Shown here: piece after piece, positions 36,841-45,310 of the stretch
Numbering within the stretch: position 1 is the first letter of the stretch
Layout of the letters: each line of letters opens with the position of its first letter
Source: Frateuria_A sp035943815
GTDB lineage: Bacteria; Pseudomonadota; Gammaproteobacteria; Xanthomonadales; Rhodanobacteraceae
DNA: 64,000 nt
Assembly: GCF_035943815.1 (NCBI RefSeq)
Contig: NZ_DASZBU010000019.1
Coordinates: 303,741-367,740 of the forward strand
Reading direction: 5' to 3'
Made by a program: the position numbers and the translations under genes
Notes under the pieces: model-generated
What the model was told of the DNA's origin: nothing
The model's input: only the letters and a program-made list of their open reading frames with translations
Database searches by the model: none

Positions 36841-38322
36841 TTACAGCAAGACGACATCGAACTGTTCCTGCGAGTAATGCTCTTCCGGCTGGAAGCGTAT
36901 GCTCTTGGAGATGAACTCCTCCAGTTCGGCGACCGCGGCCGATTCTTCCTCCAGGATGCGCGAGACCACCTTGGGGCTGGCCATCACCAGCAGCTTCTCG
37001 GCGTTGAACTGGCGCACGGCCCGGGTGATCTCGCGGAAGATCTCGTAGGTCACCGTCTCGGCGGTCTTGACCGTGCCACGCCCGCCACAGGCCGGGCATG
37101 GCTCGCACAGCTGGCGCTCCAGGCTCTCGGTGGTGCGCTTGCGCGTCATCTCGACCAGTCCCAGCGCCGACATCGGATAGACCGTGGTCTTGGCGTGGTC
37201 GCGCGCGAGCCCCTTCTCCAGCATGCGGATCACCTGGCGGCGGTGCTCCTCGTCGCTCATGTCGATGAAGTCGATGATGATGATGCCGCCCAGGTTGCGC
37301 AGCCGCAGCTGGCGCGCAGCCGCCTGCGCCGCCTCCAGGTTGGTGCGGTAGACGGTTTCCTCCAGGTTGCGCGTCCCGAGGTAGCCGCCGGTGTTGACGT
37401 CGATCGTGGTCATCGCCTCGGTCTGGTCGACGATCAGGTAGCCGCCTGATTTCAGCGGCACCTCCTTCTTCATCGCGCGCTGGATCTCGTCCTCCACGCC
37501 GTAGAGGTCGAAGATCGGACGTTCGCCCGCGTAGTGCTCGATGCGGTCGTCCAGGCTGGGCATGAACTTGTGCACGAACTTGACCACTTTCTCGTGCGTC
37601 TCGCGCGAATCCACCCGCACCTTCTCGATGTCGTCGGTGAGCATGTCGCGCAGGCTGCGCAGTGGCAGCGAGAGTTCCTCGTAGACGCGCTCGCCCACCT
37701 TCGCCCTGGCGATGTTCTCCTGCACCACACGCCAGACCTTGCTCAGGTAAGCCACGTCGAACGCCAGCGACTCGGCCGACTGGCCTTCCGCGTTGGTGCG
37801 CACGATGTAGCCCAGCCGGCTGCCCTCTTCGCCTATCAGGCCGCCGAGCACGTCCTTCAGGCGCGTGCGCTCGGCCTCGTCCTCGATGCGCGCGGAAATG
37901 CCCAGTGTCTTGGCATGCGGCAGCAGCACCAGGTAGCGCGAGGGAATCGACAGGTGGGTGGACAGCCGCGCGCCCTTGGTGCCGATCGGGTCCTTGACCA
38001 CCTGCACCACGATTTCCTGCCCCTCGTGCACCAGTTCGCTGATCGACGGGGTGGTGTGGCCGTTGCCGTGCGCCTCGGTGCCTTCGGGGAGCGGCGGGCG
38101 CACGATGTCCGAGGCGTGCAGGAACGCTGCGCGCTCCAGCCCGATCTCCACGAACACCGCCTGCATGCCGGGCATCACCCGCTGCACGCGTCCCTTGTAA
38201 ACGTTGCCCACGTAGCCACGGCGGGAGGCGCGCTCGACGTGCACTTCCTGCAGCATGCCGTTCTCGACCACGCCCACGCGGGTCTCACGAGGCGTCACGT
38301 TGATAAGTATCTCTTCGCTCAC
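36841..38322 (-). CDS. rng: Ribonuclease G
   Basis: Endoribonuclease of the RNase E/G family that matures the 5' end of 16S rRNA and turns over some mRNAs. 493 residues. N-terminal SEEILINVTPRETRVGVVENG, S1 domain (about 40-125), the catalytic Asp region GGIIIIDFIDM, and the zinc-link CxxC (CEPCPACGG) are intact. The GTG at 38322 gives the usual SEEILIN start; an in-frame GTG at 38328 would add two residues. Heads the rng-yhdP-tldD operon; the usual upstream maf gene is replaced by a divergent two-component system. Confidence 0.95.
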   Translation of the reverse strand: MSEEILINVTPRETRVGVVENGMLQEVHVERASRRGYVGNVYKGRVQRVMPGMQAVFVEIGLERAAFLHASDIVRPPLPEGTEAHGNGHTTPSISELVHEGQEIVVQVVKDPIGTKGARLSTHLSIPSRYLVLLPHAKTLGISARIEDEAERTRLKDVLGGLIGEEGSRLGYIVRTNAEGQSAESLAFDVAYLSKVWRVVQENIARAKVGERVYEELSLPLRSLRDMLTDDIEKVRVDSRETHEKVVKFVHKFMPSLDDRIEHYAGERPIFDLYGVEDEIQRAMKKEVPLKSGGYLIVDQTEAMTTIDVNTGGYLGTRNLEETVYRTNLEAAQAAARQLRLRNLGGIIIIDFIDMSDEEHRRQVIRMLEKGLARDHAKTTVYPMSALGLVEMTRKRTTESLERQLCEPCPACGGRGTVKTAETVTYEIFREITRAVRQFNAEKLLVMASPKVVSRILEEESAAVAELEEFISKSIRFQPEEHYSQEQFDVVLL

Positions 38323-38488
38323 ACCCACCCCCGTAAACGTCTGCCTTTATAGCGGGTGGGTGCGCGGACTGTCGATGCGCCGCGGCAGGCTTCGCAGGCG
38401 CGCCCCGGCTCCCGCACAGGCGGACTGGGCCAGGAGGTACCCTACTCGCTAGACTTGCCGGCCGCCCGTGCCTGCTCAAGGGATACCC

Positions 38489-39154
38489 ATGAAGCTCCTG
38501 CTCGTGGAAGACTCAGAACGCCTGCGCACCACCCTGCAACACGGGCTGCGCGGCGCCGGCTTCGCGGTCGACGCGGCAGCCGACGGCGTGGAGGCGAAGG
38601 GCTTCCTTGCCAGCTACGACTACGAGCTGGTGGTGCTGGACCTGATGCTGCCGCGGCTGGACGGCCTGGGCGTGTTGCGCGCCCTGCCCGGCGGCGGGCG
38701 GCGGCCGCGAGTGCTGGTGCTGTCGGCGCGCGACCAGGTGGGCGATCGCATCGAGGCGCTCAACGCCGGTGCCGACGACTACCTGGTCAAGCCGTTCGCC
38801 TTCGACGAGCTGTTGGCCCGCCTGCATGCGCTGGCGCGCCGCCCGCTGCAGGCGCAGCCGGCCGTGCTCAGCCATGGCCCGCTGGCCTGGGACCCGCTGG
38901 CCCAGCGCGCCAGCGTGGACGGCCAGCCGCTGGCGCTGACCCCGCGCGAGTTCGCCGTGCTCGGGCTGCTGCTGCGTCACCGCGGGCGCACCTTCACCCG
39001 CCAGGAGATCCTCGAGCGCACCGCCGGCAGCGACACCGAGGTGTCCGACCGCAGCGTGGAGGTGCTGGTGTTCGGCCTGCGCCGCAAGCTCGACGCCGCC
39101 GGCCTGGTCGGGCTGATCGAGACGCGCCGCGGCGCCGGCTATCTGATCCCGTGA
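38489..39154 (+). CDS. OmpR/PhoB-family response regulator
   Basis: A 221-residue regulator: receiver domain with Glu7-Asp8, phospho-acceptor Asp51 (VVLDLMLPRLDG) and LVKPFAFDELLAR, then a winged-helix domain (about 125-221: LTPREFAVLGLLL, VEVLVFGLRRKL, RRGAGYLIP). Closest in layout to QseB/PmrA-type regulators. Its stop overlaps the GTG of the sensor kinase (GTGA), so the two form one unit. Target genes are unknown. Confidence 0.92.
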   Translation: MKLLLVEDSERLRTTLQHGLRGAGFAVDAAADGVEAKGFLASYDYELVVLDLMLPRLDGLGVLRALPGGGRRPRVLVLSARDQVGDRIEALNAGADDYLVKPFAFDELLARLHALARRPLQAQPAVLSHGPLAWDPLAQRASVDGQPLALTPREFAVLGLLLRHRGRTFTRQEILERTAGSDTEVSDRSVEVLVFGLRRKLDAAGLVGLIETRRGAGYLIP

Positions 39155-40506
39155 AGCCGCCCTCGCTTGCCGCGCGCATTACCCTGCTGCTGGCGGCCAC
39201 CAGCCTGGCGGTGCTCGGCGGCGGCGCACTGGCGATGGACTGGCGCATCGACCGCGCCATGGAGGCGCGCTTCCGCGGCAACCTGCTGACCCAGGCGCAG
39301 GCGCTGACCACGGTAGTGGAAGTCGAACAGGCCGCCGGCACGCCACGCAACCCACCCGCCCTGTTGGCTGGGGAGGGACGCGTCTATTACGAGCTGCGCT
39401 GCGATGGCCTGCCCGTGCTGCACACCTCGCCCCCGCCGCCGATCGTCCCGCCCGGTTGGCCGCAATCGGCAGGAGTGGTTCCGCGCTTTGCCAACCTGCC
39501 GCACGGGAAGGGCCGGCTGGGCACCGTCATCTTCGCGTTCCAGGAACCCTCCACCCACGGCCCGCCTACCCGCAGTTGCGCCCTGCTGTATGCGCAGGAT
39601 CGCCACTCCTTCGACCGCCTGCTGACCGCGCTGGACTGGATCCTCGGACTGGGACCGGCTCTGGCCCTGCTGATCGCACTGGTGGCCGTGCCGCTGATCG
39701 TGCGGCGCGGGCTCAGGCCCGTGCGCGCGCTGGTCGAGCGCATGCGCGTCATCGGTCCGCACGCCCCCGGCCAGCGTCTGCCGGCCAGCGGCACGCGCGA
39801 GCTCGACCCGCTGGTGGCGCGCTTCAATGACGTGCTAGCGCGCATGGACGACGGCCTCGCGCGCGAGCGCCAGTTCGCCAGCGGCCTGGCCCACGAGACG
39901 CGCACGCGGCTGGCCGAGCTGCGCGCACTCACCGAAGTGGAGAGCCGCTACCCCAGCGGCCGCAGCCTGCCCGACATCATGCACGAGGTGGGGACCATCG
40001 GCGCCGAACTGGAGGCCACGGTGGCCGCATTGCTGCTGCTCACCCGCCTGCAGTCGGGGCTGGAACGACCGTGCCTGCAGTCCCTCGCACTGGGGCCATG
40101 GCTGGAACGCCAGCTGCAGCGCCACCGCGCGCTGGCCGCCGGCCGCGGGGTGGCGCTTGCGGTCGAAGGCACGCCGCCGACGGAACTGCATACCGATCCG
40201 GCGCTGCTGGAGGTGGCCATAGGCAACCTGCTCGGCAATGCCGCGGCCTATGCCCCCGCCGGCGACACGGTACGGCTGCGGCTGGAACCGGCACGGCTGC
40301 GTGTCGATAACGCCGCACAGGAGCTGGAGCCGCAAGACCTGGCCAGCTTCGGTGAACGCTTCTGGCGCAAGCAGCCCCCGCATGCCGGCCATGCCGGCCT
40401 GGGCCTGGCCCTCGCCCGCGCCGCGGCCGAGGCGTTGGGCATGTCGTTGGATTTCGAATTGCGCGATGGGCGAGTGCAGGCGACGCTGGCGTGGAGGCCG
40501 GGCTGA
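39151..40506 (+). CDS. Sensor histidine kinase with degenerate ATP-lid motifs
   Basis: A 451-residue kinase partner of the upstream regulator. Two membrane segments (about 9-29 and 163-190) bracket a periplasmic sensor region of about 130 residues with two Cys. The phosphorylation site is His248 in ASGLAHETRTRLAEL; the usual Pro after HExRT is Arg. An N-box (NLLGNAAAYAP) and G2-like GHAGLGLALA are present, but the G1 box (normally DxGxG) reads DNAAQEL. It may be a low-activity or specialised kinase. Start GTG 39151. Confidence 0.87.
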   Translation: MKPPSLAARITLLLAATSLAVLGGGALAMDWRIDRAMEARFRGNLLTQAQALTTVVEVEQAAGTPRNPPALLAGEGRVYYELRCDGLPVLHTSPPPPIVPPGWPQSAGVVPRFANLPHGKGRLGTVIFAFQEPSTHGPPTRSCALLYAQDRHSFDRLLTALDWILGLGPALALLIALVAVPLIVRRGLRPVRALVERMRVIGPHAPGQRLPASGTRELDPLVARFNDVLARMDDGLARERQFASGLAHETRTRLAELRALTEVESRYPSGRSLPDIMHEVGTIGAELEATVAALLLLTRLQSGLERPCLQSLALGPWLERQLQRHRALAAGRGVALAVEGTPPTELHTDPALLEVAIGNLLGNAAAYAPAGDTVRLRLEPARLRVDNAAQELEPQDLASFGERFWRKQPPHAGHAGLGLALARAAAEALGMSLDFELRDGRVQATLAWRPG

Positions 40507-40606
40507 GCGCGCCCTCCATGGTCCCCGCCCGGTAGGATCGATGGCCTGCCGATCCCGCTTGCTTCCACGATCGAAGAGGGAACAGGCTAACGGGCACGCA
40601 TGCCCC

Positions 40607-41701
40607 TCACCCGCCCGCCTTCTCTACCGTGCTCCTTGCCTCCTGTTCCTCCAGCAGCGCGCGCAACCTCGGCAGGCTCTGCGGGTAGCGCTGCTGCACG
40701 AAGGTGATGACGCCCTCGCGCACGAGGCAGCGCAGGTCCCAGTTGCTGCTGGAATCGGCCGAGCTGGCCAGGATGCGCAATTGGATCGCGTGCTCGTTCG
40801 CATCGGTCACCTGCAGCACGCACACGCGCCCGTCCCATTGCGGCGCGGCCCTGCACAGGCGCTTGACCTCCTCACGCAGCGGCTCCAGCGGCACGCGGTA
40901 GTCCAGCCAGAGATACACCGTGCCGATCAGCTGCGCGCTGGTGCGCGTCCAGTTCTGAAACGGGTTCTCGATGAACCAGTTGAGCGGCACCACCAGCCGC
41001 CGCTCGTCCCAGATGCGCACCACGACGTAGGTGCCGGTGATTTCCTCGATGCGCCCCCATTCGCCCTCGATGATCACCACGTCGTCCAGCCGGATCGGCT
41101 GGGTGATGGCGATCTGCACGCCGGCGATAAGGTTGCTCAGCACCGGTTTGGCCGCCAGGCCGACCGCCAGCCCGGCCAGCCCCGCCGAGGCGAGCAGGCT
41201 GGTGCCGATCTGGCGCACACCCGGGACCATCATCAGGCAGGCGGCCAGGCCGATCAGGATCAGCAGCACGCTCGCCGAGCCCCCGAGCACGCGTACCTGG
41301 GTTAGCACGCGGCGCGCGCGCAGGTTGTCTTTGGTATTGACCGGGAAGCGGCTGCTGAAGAAGAACTCCGCCGCGTTGATGCAACGCACGCCCAGCCAGG
41401 TGGCCACCGCGACCAGCGCGATCGCAAGCCCCTGGGCCAGGGTCGCGGCCAGGTGCAGGCTGGCCGCTTCCGGCCGCGTGCGCAGCGCCACCGCCATAAC
41501 CAGCAGCGGCACCAGCCAGCCCATCGGCGCGCGTGCCTCCTTGAGCATCTCGCGCGCCATCGGGTGGCCTTCGCTGAAGCGCCACAGCAGCGCGCGCGCC
41601 AGCCGGTGCACCGCGATCGCGATCAGCAGCGCCACGACCACCGTTACGCCAAGGCGGACCCACGGCTGGTGGTTCCAGATGTCCAGCAGGTAGTCCGTCA
41701 T
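40607..41701 (-). CDS. MscS-family mechanosensitive channel
   Basis: A 364-residue membrane protein with four to five hydrophobic helices and then the MscS pore and cytoplasmic domain: LLASAGLAGLAVGLAAKPVLSN is the pore-lining helix, followed by IAGVQIAITQPIRLDDVV and WGRIEEITGTYVVVRIWDERRLVVP. Such channels release solutes on hypo-osmotic shock. The ATG 41701 is chosen because the upstream extension is Arg/Gly-rich non-family sequence. Convergent with the sensor kinase gene across about 100 bases without an obvious terminator. Confidence 0.9.
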   Translation of the reverse strand: MTDYLLDIWNHQPWVRLGVTVVVALLIAIAVHRLARALLWRFSEGHPMAREMLKEARAPMGWLVPLLVMAVALRTRPEAASLHLAATLAQGLAIALVAVATWLGVRCINAAEFFFSSRFPVNTKDNLRARRVLTQVRVLGGSASVLLILIGLAACLMMVPGVRQIGTSLLASAGLAGLAVGLAAKPVLSNLIAGVQIAITQPIRLDDVVIIEGEWGRIEEITGTYVVVRIWDERRLVVPLNWFIENPFQNWTRTSAQLIGTVYLWLDYRVPLEPLREEVKRLCRAAPQWDGRVCVLQVTDANEHAIQLRILASSADSSSNWDLRCLVREGVITFVQQRYPQSLPRLRALLEEQEARSTVEKAGG

Positions 41702-41781
41702 GCGCCCACCCTGCCCGGCCGCGCGTCCACGGCACGTGGGCACGCCAGCGCCGGAACCTTCAGGCCGCCGCGGGCGTGCCT

Positions 41782-41787
41782 TAGAGT
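41782..41787 (+). promoter_or_regulatory. -10 element for the Dph6-like gene, probable leaderless transcript
   Basis: TAGAGT (four of six consensus) ends six bases before the ATG at 41794, with no Shine-Dalgarno between. Confidence 0.35.
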
Positions 41788-41793
41788 AGGCCG

Positions 41794-42483
41794 ATGAACA
41801 CAACGCCCATCCTCCTCGCCTGGAGCGGCGGCAAGGACTGCCTGTTGGCCCTCGAACGGCTGCGCGCCGAGCCGCACTGGCAGGTGGTCGCGCTGCTGAC
41901 CACCGTCAACCGCACCTACGGGCGCATCGCCATGCACGGCGTGCGCCGTGACATCCTGCGGGCGCAGGCCCGGGCGCTGGGCCTTGCGCTCCTGGAAGTG
42001 GAAATGGACTGGCCCGGCAGCAACGAGGCCTACGAATCGGCCCACGAAAACGTGCTTGCCCAGGCGCGGATGCGCTGGCCCGGCATCCGCCACTGTGCCT
42101 TCGGCGACCTGTTCCTGGAGGACGTGCGCGACTACCGCGTGCGCCAGCTCGGGCGTGCCGGGTGGCGCACGCTGTTTCCGCTGTGGGGCGAGGATACCGC
42201 CGCGCTCTCGCGCCGCTTCGTCGGCGAAGGCCACCGCGCGGTGCTGTGCTGCGTGGACACCCAGCAACTGGACGCCGACTACTGTGGTCGCGCCTACGAC
42301 GGCGCCCTGCTCGACCGCCTGCCCGCCGGCGTCGATCCCTGCGGCGAACGTGGGGAGTTCCACACCTTGAGCTACGGCGGCCCCTTGTTCGCCCGCGAGT
42401 TGGCCCTGCGCCGCGGCGAGTCGGTGCTGCGCGACGGCCGCTTCCAGTTCACCGATTTCCTGCTCGATGAAGCCCTCGGCTGA
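41794..42483 (+). CDS. Dph6-like ATP-pyrophosphatase (adenine nucleotide alpha hydrolase)
   Basis: A 229-residue PP-loop ATPase of the DUF71/Dph6 family. The ATP-binding PP-loop is SGGKD at residues 11-15; MHGVRRDILRAQARALGL and ECGERGEFHTL-like DPCGERGEFHTLSYGGP are strong family marks. In eukaryotes and archaea the family amidates diphthine on EF-2; bacteria lack diphthamide, so the substrate here is unknown. Overlaps the following glycosylase gene by 17 bases. Confidence 0.83.
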   Translation: MNTTPILLAWSGGKDCLLALERLRAEPHWQVVALLTTVNRTYGRIAMHGVRRDILRAQARALGLALLEVEMDWPGSNEAYESAHENVLAQARMRWPGIRHCAFGDLFLEDVRDYRVRQLGRAGWRTLFPLWGEDTAALSRRFVGEGHRAVLCCVDTQQLDADYCGRAYDGALLDRLPAGVDPCGERGEFHTLSYGGPLFARELALRRGESVLRDGRFQFTDFLLDEALG

Positions 42484-42979
42484 AGGGCACGTCCTGCCCG
42501 ATCTGCTGCGGCCGGGGCTGACGCTGGTGTTCTGCGGCACCGCCGCTGGCGAGCGCTCCGCGCGCGAAGGGGCCTACTACGCGCATCCTGGCAACCTGTT
42601 CTGGCGGACGCTCTGCGATGCCGGCATCACACCGCGGCTGTTCGCTCCCGCCGAGTTTCCCGCCCTGCCCGAGCTCGGCATCGGCCTCACCGACCTGGCC
42701 AAGCGTCACAGCGGCAACGATGCCGACCTGCCGCGCGATGCCTTCGACGTGCCCGCGCTGCTGGCCAAGATCGAACGCTATCGCCCCCGCCTGCTCGCCT
42801 TCACCAGCAAGGCCGCCGCTCGCGCCGCGCTCGGTCGGGCGGTCAGCGCCTACGGCGAACAGCCCGAACGGATCGGCCGCACCCGCGTGTTCGTCCTGCC
42901 CTCGCCCTCGGGGCAGGCACGAAGGCACTGGGACATCGGTCCATGGCGCGAATTGGCGCGGCGCTTGCGCGAGGGGTAG
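42467..42979 (+). CDS. mug: Mug-family (mismatch-specific/uracil) DNA glycosylase
   Basis: A 170-residue UDG-superfamily glycosylase that would remove uracil or related bases from mismatches. YYAHPGNLFWRTL and the closing PSPSGQARRHW loop are typical. Where E. coli Mug has GINPG with the catalytic Asn, this protein has GTAAG (residues 24-28), so catalysis must rely on another residue or be altered. The overlap with the Dph6-like gene suggests a single transcript. The gene symbol is by similarity only. Confidence 0.78.
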   Translation: MKPSAEGHVLPDLLRPGLTLVFCGTAAGERSAREGAYYAHPGNLFWRTLCDAGITPRLFAPAEFPALPELGIGLTDLAKRHSGNDADLPRDAFDVPALLAKIERYRPRLLAFTSKAAARAALGRAVSAYGEQPERIGRTRVFVLPSPSGQARRHWDIGPWRELARRLREG

Positions 42980-43179
42980 GCAGGGCTTATCCCGCCAGCG
43001 GAAAGCATCGCGAGCACACATGGCGCCTGCAGGGACGGACGCTCACGGCACGAAGCCCGCGGTACAGCCAGCACTGCTCGTCCAGGCGCAACGGCAGTGC
43101 GTCGCATCGACGAGAGCAAGGTCCGACCTGTCGGGACACTGGCGAACATGGACGCTGACCTTGCGCGTCCGTTGCTTCT

Positions 43180-44466
43180 TCAGTCCACTGGCGTGTGGCG
43201 GTAAGTCGCTACGTCGCGCTCCATCACCGCCGGCGCACCGTTGTTCCAGGCGTCGCGGATGTAGCTGACCACGGCGGCGACGTCTGCATCGCTCAGCTGC
43301 TGGGCGAACGGCGGCATCGAGTAGGGGCGCGGATGGCTCGCGGTAGAGGGGGCGAAGCCGCCCAGCAACACGACGCGGATCGCGTTGATGCCGGTCGGTT
43401 CGGTAACCGAGCCGTTGCCGGCCAGCGGCGGATAGATGCCGTTGACACCTTCGCCGTCCTTGCCGTGGCAGCCGGCGCATTGCTGCTCGTAAAGCTTGCC
43501 ACCGCGGGTGAGCAGCGCAGTCGTGTCCAGCGGACTCTCGCCGCTCGCAGGCGCGGGTCGCGGTGGCAGCGATCGCAGGTAGGTGGCGATGGCGCGGAGA
43601 TCGTCCTCGCGAAGGTGCTGGGTGCTCTGCATCACCACGTCGGCCATCGGCCCGAAGGCCGCGCCCTTGCCGGATTGACCGGTTTTCAGCAGCGACACGA
43701 TGTCGTCCGTGCTCCAACCTTCCAGGCCGCCGTGCGCGCGCGTGCTCAGGTCGGGGGCGTACCAGTTCTGCGCGGGGATCTGCCCGCCGGTGAGCGCCTC
43801 GCCCTCCCGGGGCAGGCCGCCGAGGTTGTCGCGCGTGACATGGCACTCGTTGCAGTGGCCCAGTCCCTGCACGAGATAGGCGCCGCGGTTCCACTCGGCC
43901 GACTGCTTAGGATCGGGCACGAACTCGCCGGGACGGAAATACAGCGTGCGCCAGGTGGCCAGGCTCGCTTTGAGGTCGTAGGGAAAACGCAATGAGGGCG
44001 CCGCCGTTTCGCTGCGCATCGGCGGCAACGACTTCAGGTAGGCGAACAGCGCGAACGCGTCGTCGCGGCTGACCCGGGTATAGGAGGTATAGGGGAAGGC
44101 CGGATAGAGCGCGCGCCCGTCCCGGCCGACGCCTTCGTGCAGCGCGCGCCAGAACGCATCGAAGGACCACTGGCCCAGCCCGGTGGCGTCGTCGGGGGTG
44201 AGGTTGGGAGCGGGCACATCGCCGAAAGGCGTAGGCAGCGCACGCCCGCCCGCATAGGGCTTGCCGCCCTGGGCGGTGTGGCAGGCGGCGCAGTCGCCCA
44301 GGGTGGCCAGGTAGGCGCCGCGGGCGACCAATGCCGGGTCCTGCAGCTTCGCCTCCGTGGTGGTCGCCGCCGGCAGCGCTGGATGGTGCTGGGCGGACAG
44401 CCACCAGGCGATGCCGGCGATCGCCAGCACCAGCACGGCCAGGAACGTGCGCAGCAGCCACTTCAT
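43180..44466 (-). CDS. Tri-heme cytochrome c (alcohol/sugar dehydrogenase cytochrome type)
   Basis: A 428-residue membrane-anchored periplasmic cytochrome c with one N-terminal helix (residues 5-24) and three heme sites: CAACH at 59-63, CNECH at about 205 and CAGCH at about 330. This triple layout is that of the cytochrome subunits of alcohol, gluconate or sorbitol dehydrogenases, which carry electrons to ubiquinone or oxidase. No dehydrogenase gene lies near. Its ATG overlaps the stop of the preceding di-heme cytochrome gene (ATGA). Confidence 0.88.
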   Translation of the reverse strand: MKWLLRTFLAVLVLAIAGIAWWLSAQHHPALPAATTTEAKLQDPALVARGAYLATLGDCAACHTAQGGKPYAGGRALPTPFGDVPAPNLTPDDATGLGQWSFDAFWRALHEGVGRDGRALYPAFPYTSYTRVSRDDAFALFAYLKSLPPMRSETAAPSLRFPYDLKASLATWRTLYFRPGEFVPDPKQSAEWNRGAYLVQGLGHCNECHVTRDNLGGLPREGEALTGGQIPAQNWYAPDLSTRAHGGLEGWSTDDIVSLLKTGQSGKGAAFGPMADVVMQSTQHLREDDLRAIATYLRSLPPRPAPASGESPLDTTALLTRGGKLYEQQCAGCHGKDGEGVNGIYPPLAGNGSVTEPTGINAIRVVLLGGFAPSTASHPRPYSMPPFAQQLSDADVAAVVSYIRDAWNNGAPAVMERDVATYRHTPVD

Positions 44467-45194
44467 CGTGCGGCCCCCATCGCGCCGAGCACGCCGCAGG
44501 CGAGCGGCGGCGTGACCGACCCAGGCGGCTGTGCGTGGGCGCCCGAGGGCACCTCGTGCGTGGCCAGCCAGGCGGAAACGGCCGTGATATCGGCCTCGCT
44601 CAGGCGGTTGGCGACGGTCGCCATGCAGTCGGGCGCCACCATAGCGCGGGTATGCGTGCGCCACGAACCCAGCTGCGCGCTGATGTAGTCGTAGGGCAAG
44701 CCGACCAGGCCAGGGATGTCCGGTTCCACGCCGGTCAGCTGCGCCCCGTGGCAAGCGGCGCAGGCGGGGATCTTGCGCGTGTCGTCGCCCTGGGTCGCCA
44801 GTGCCTGGCCGCGCCGCAGCATGGCCTCGGAAATGCGCGGCAACGGCGAGCGCTCGTAGGGCACCTGCTGGGTGGCGAAGTATTGCGCGATCTCGTGCGC
44901 GTACTCAGGCGAGAGGCCGCGCACCGTGTACTCCATCGGAGCGTACTTGCGCAGGCCGTCCTGGAAGTTCCGGATCTGCCGCGCGAGGTAGCCGGCCGGT
45001 TTACCGGCCAGGCGCGGGAAGAAGCCGCTCTGGGGCGTGCCCTGGCCCTGCTCGCCGTGGCAGGCGGTGCAGGCGGCGATGCGCTGCTTGAGCGTATCGG
45101 GCACGGTCGGCGCATCGGCGGCACGCACCGCGGTGGTGGACACGGCGGCGGCCAGGAGCGCCGGCGCAAGGCACACGGAGGAAAGCAGGCTCAT
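44463..45194 (-). CDS. Di-heme cytochrome c (c4/c553-like)
   Basis: A 243-residue exported cytochrome with a signal peptide (likely cut after AVRAA) and two heme sites, CTACH at 42-46 and CAACH at about 145, each in a half of similar layout (PRLAGKPAGYLARQI, PGLVGLPYDYISAQL), typical of c4-type di-heme proteins. It precedes and overlaps the tri-heme gene, so both are made together and probably form an electron chain to a terminal oxidase. Confidence 0.87.
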   Translation of the reverse strand: MSLLSSVCLAPALLAAAVSTTAVRAADAPTVPDTLKQRIAACTACHGEQGQGTPQSGFFPRLAGKPAGYLARQIRNFQDGLRKYAPMEYTVRGLSPEYAHEIAQYFATQQVPYERSPLPRISEAMLRRGQALATQGDDTRKIPACAACHGAQLTGVEPDIPGLVGLPYDYISAQLGSWRTHTRAMVAPDCMATVANRLSEADITAVSAWLATHEVPSGAHAQPPGSVTPPLACGVLGAMGAAR

Positions 45195-45310
45195 GGGTGG
45201 GATTATAAGTACCGCCCCGCGCGCGGCATGCCAGTAGGGCGAGCTATGCTGCGCCGGCGCGACACCATGTCGCACCGTGCCCATTGCACACCGACCCACC
45301 GGAGGCCGCC

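Noticed and set aside
42980..43179. Possible small RNA or repeat in the 200-base gap between mug and the cytochrome gene
   Set aside because: There are weak inverted segments (for example GTCCGAC/GTCGGGAC) but no promoter, terminator or repeated unit strong enough to support a call.
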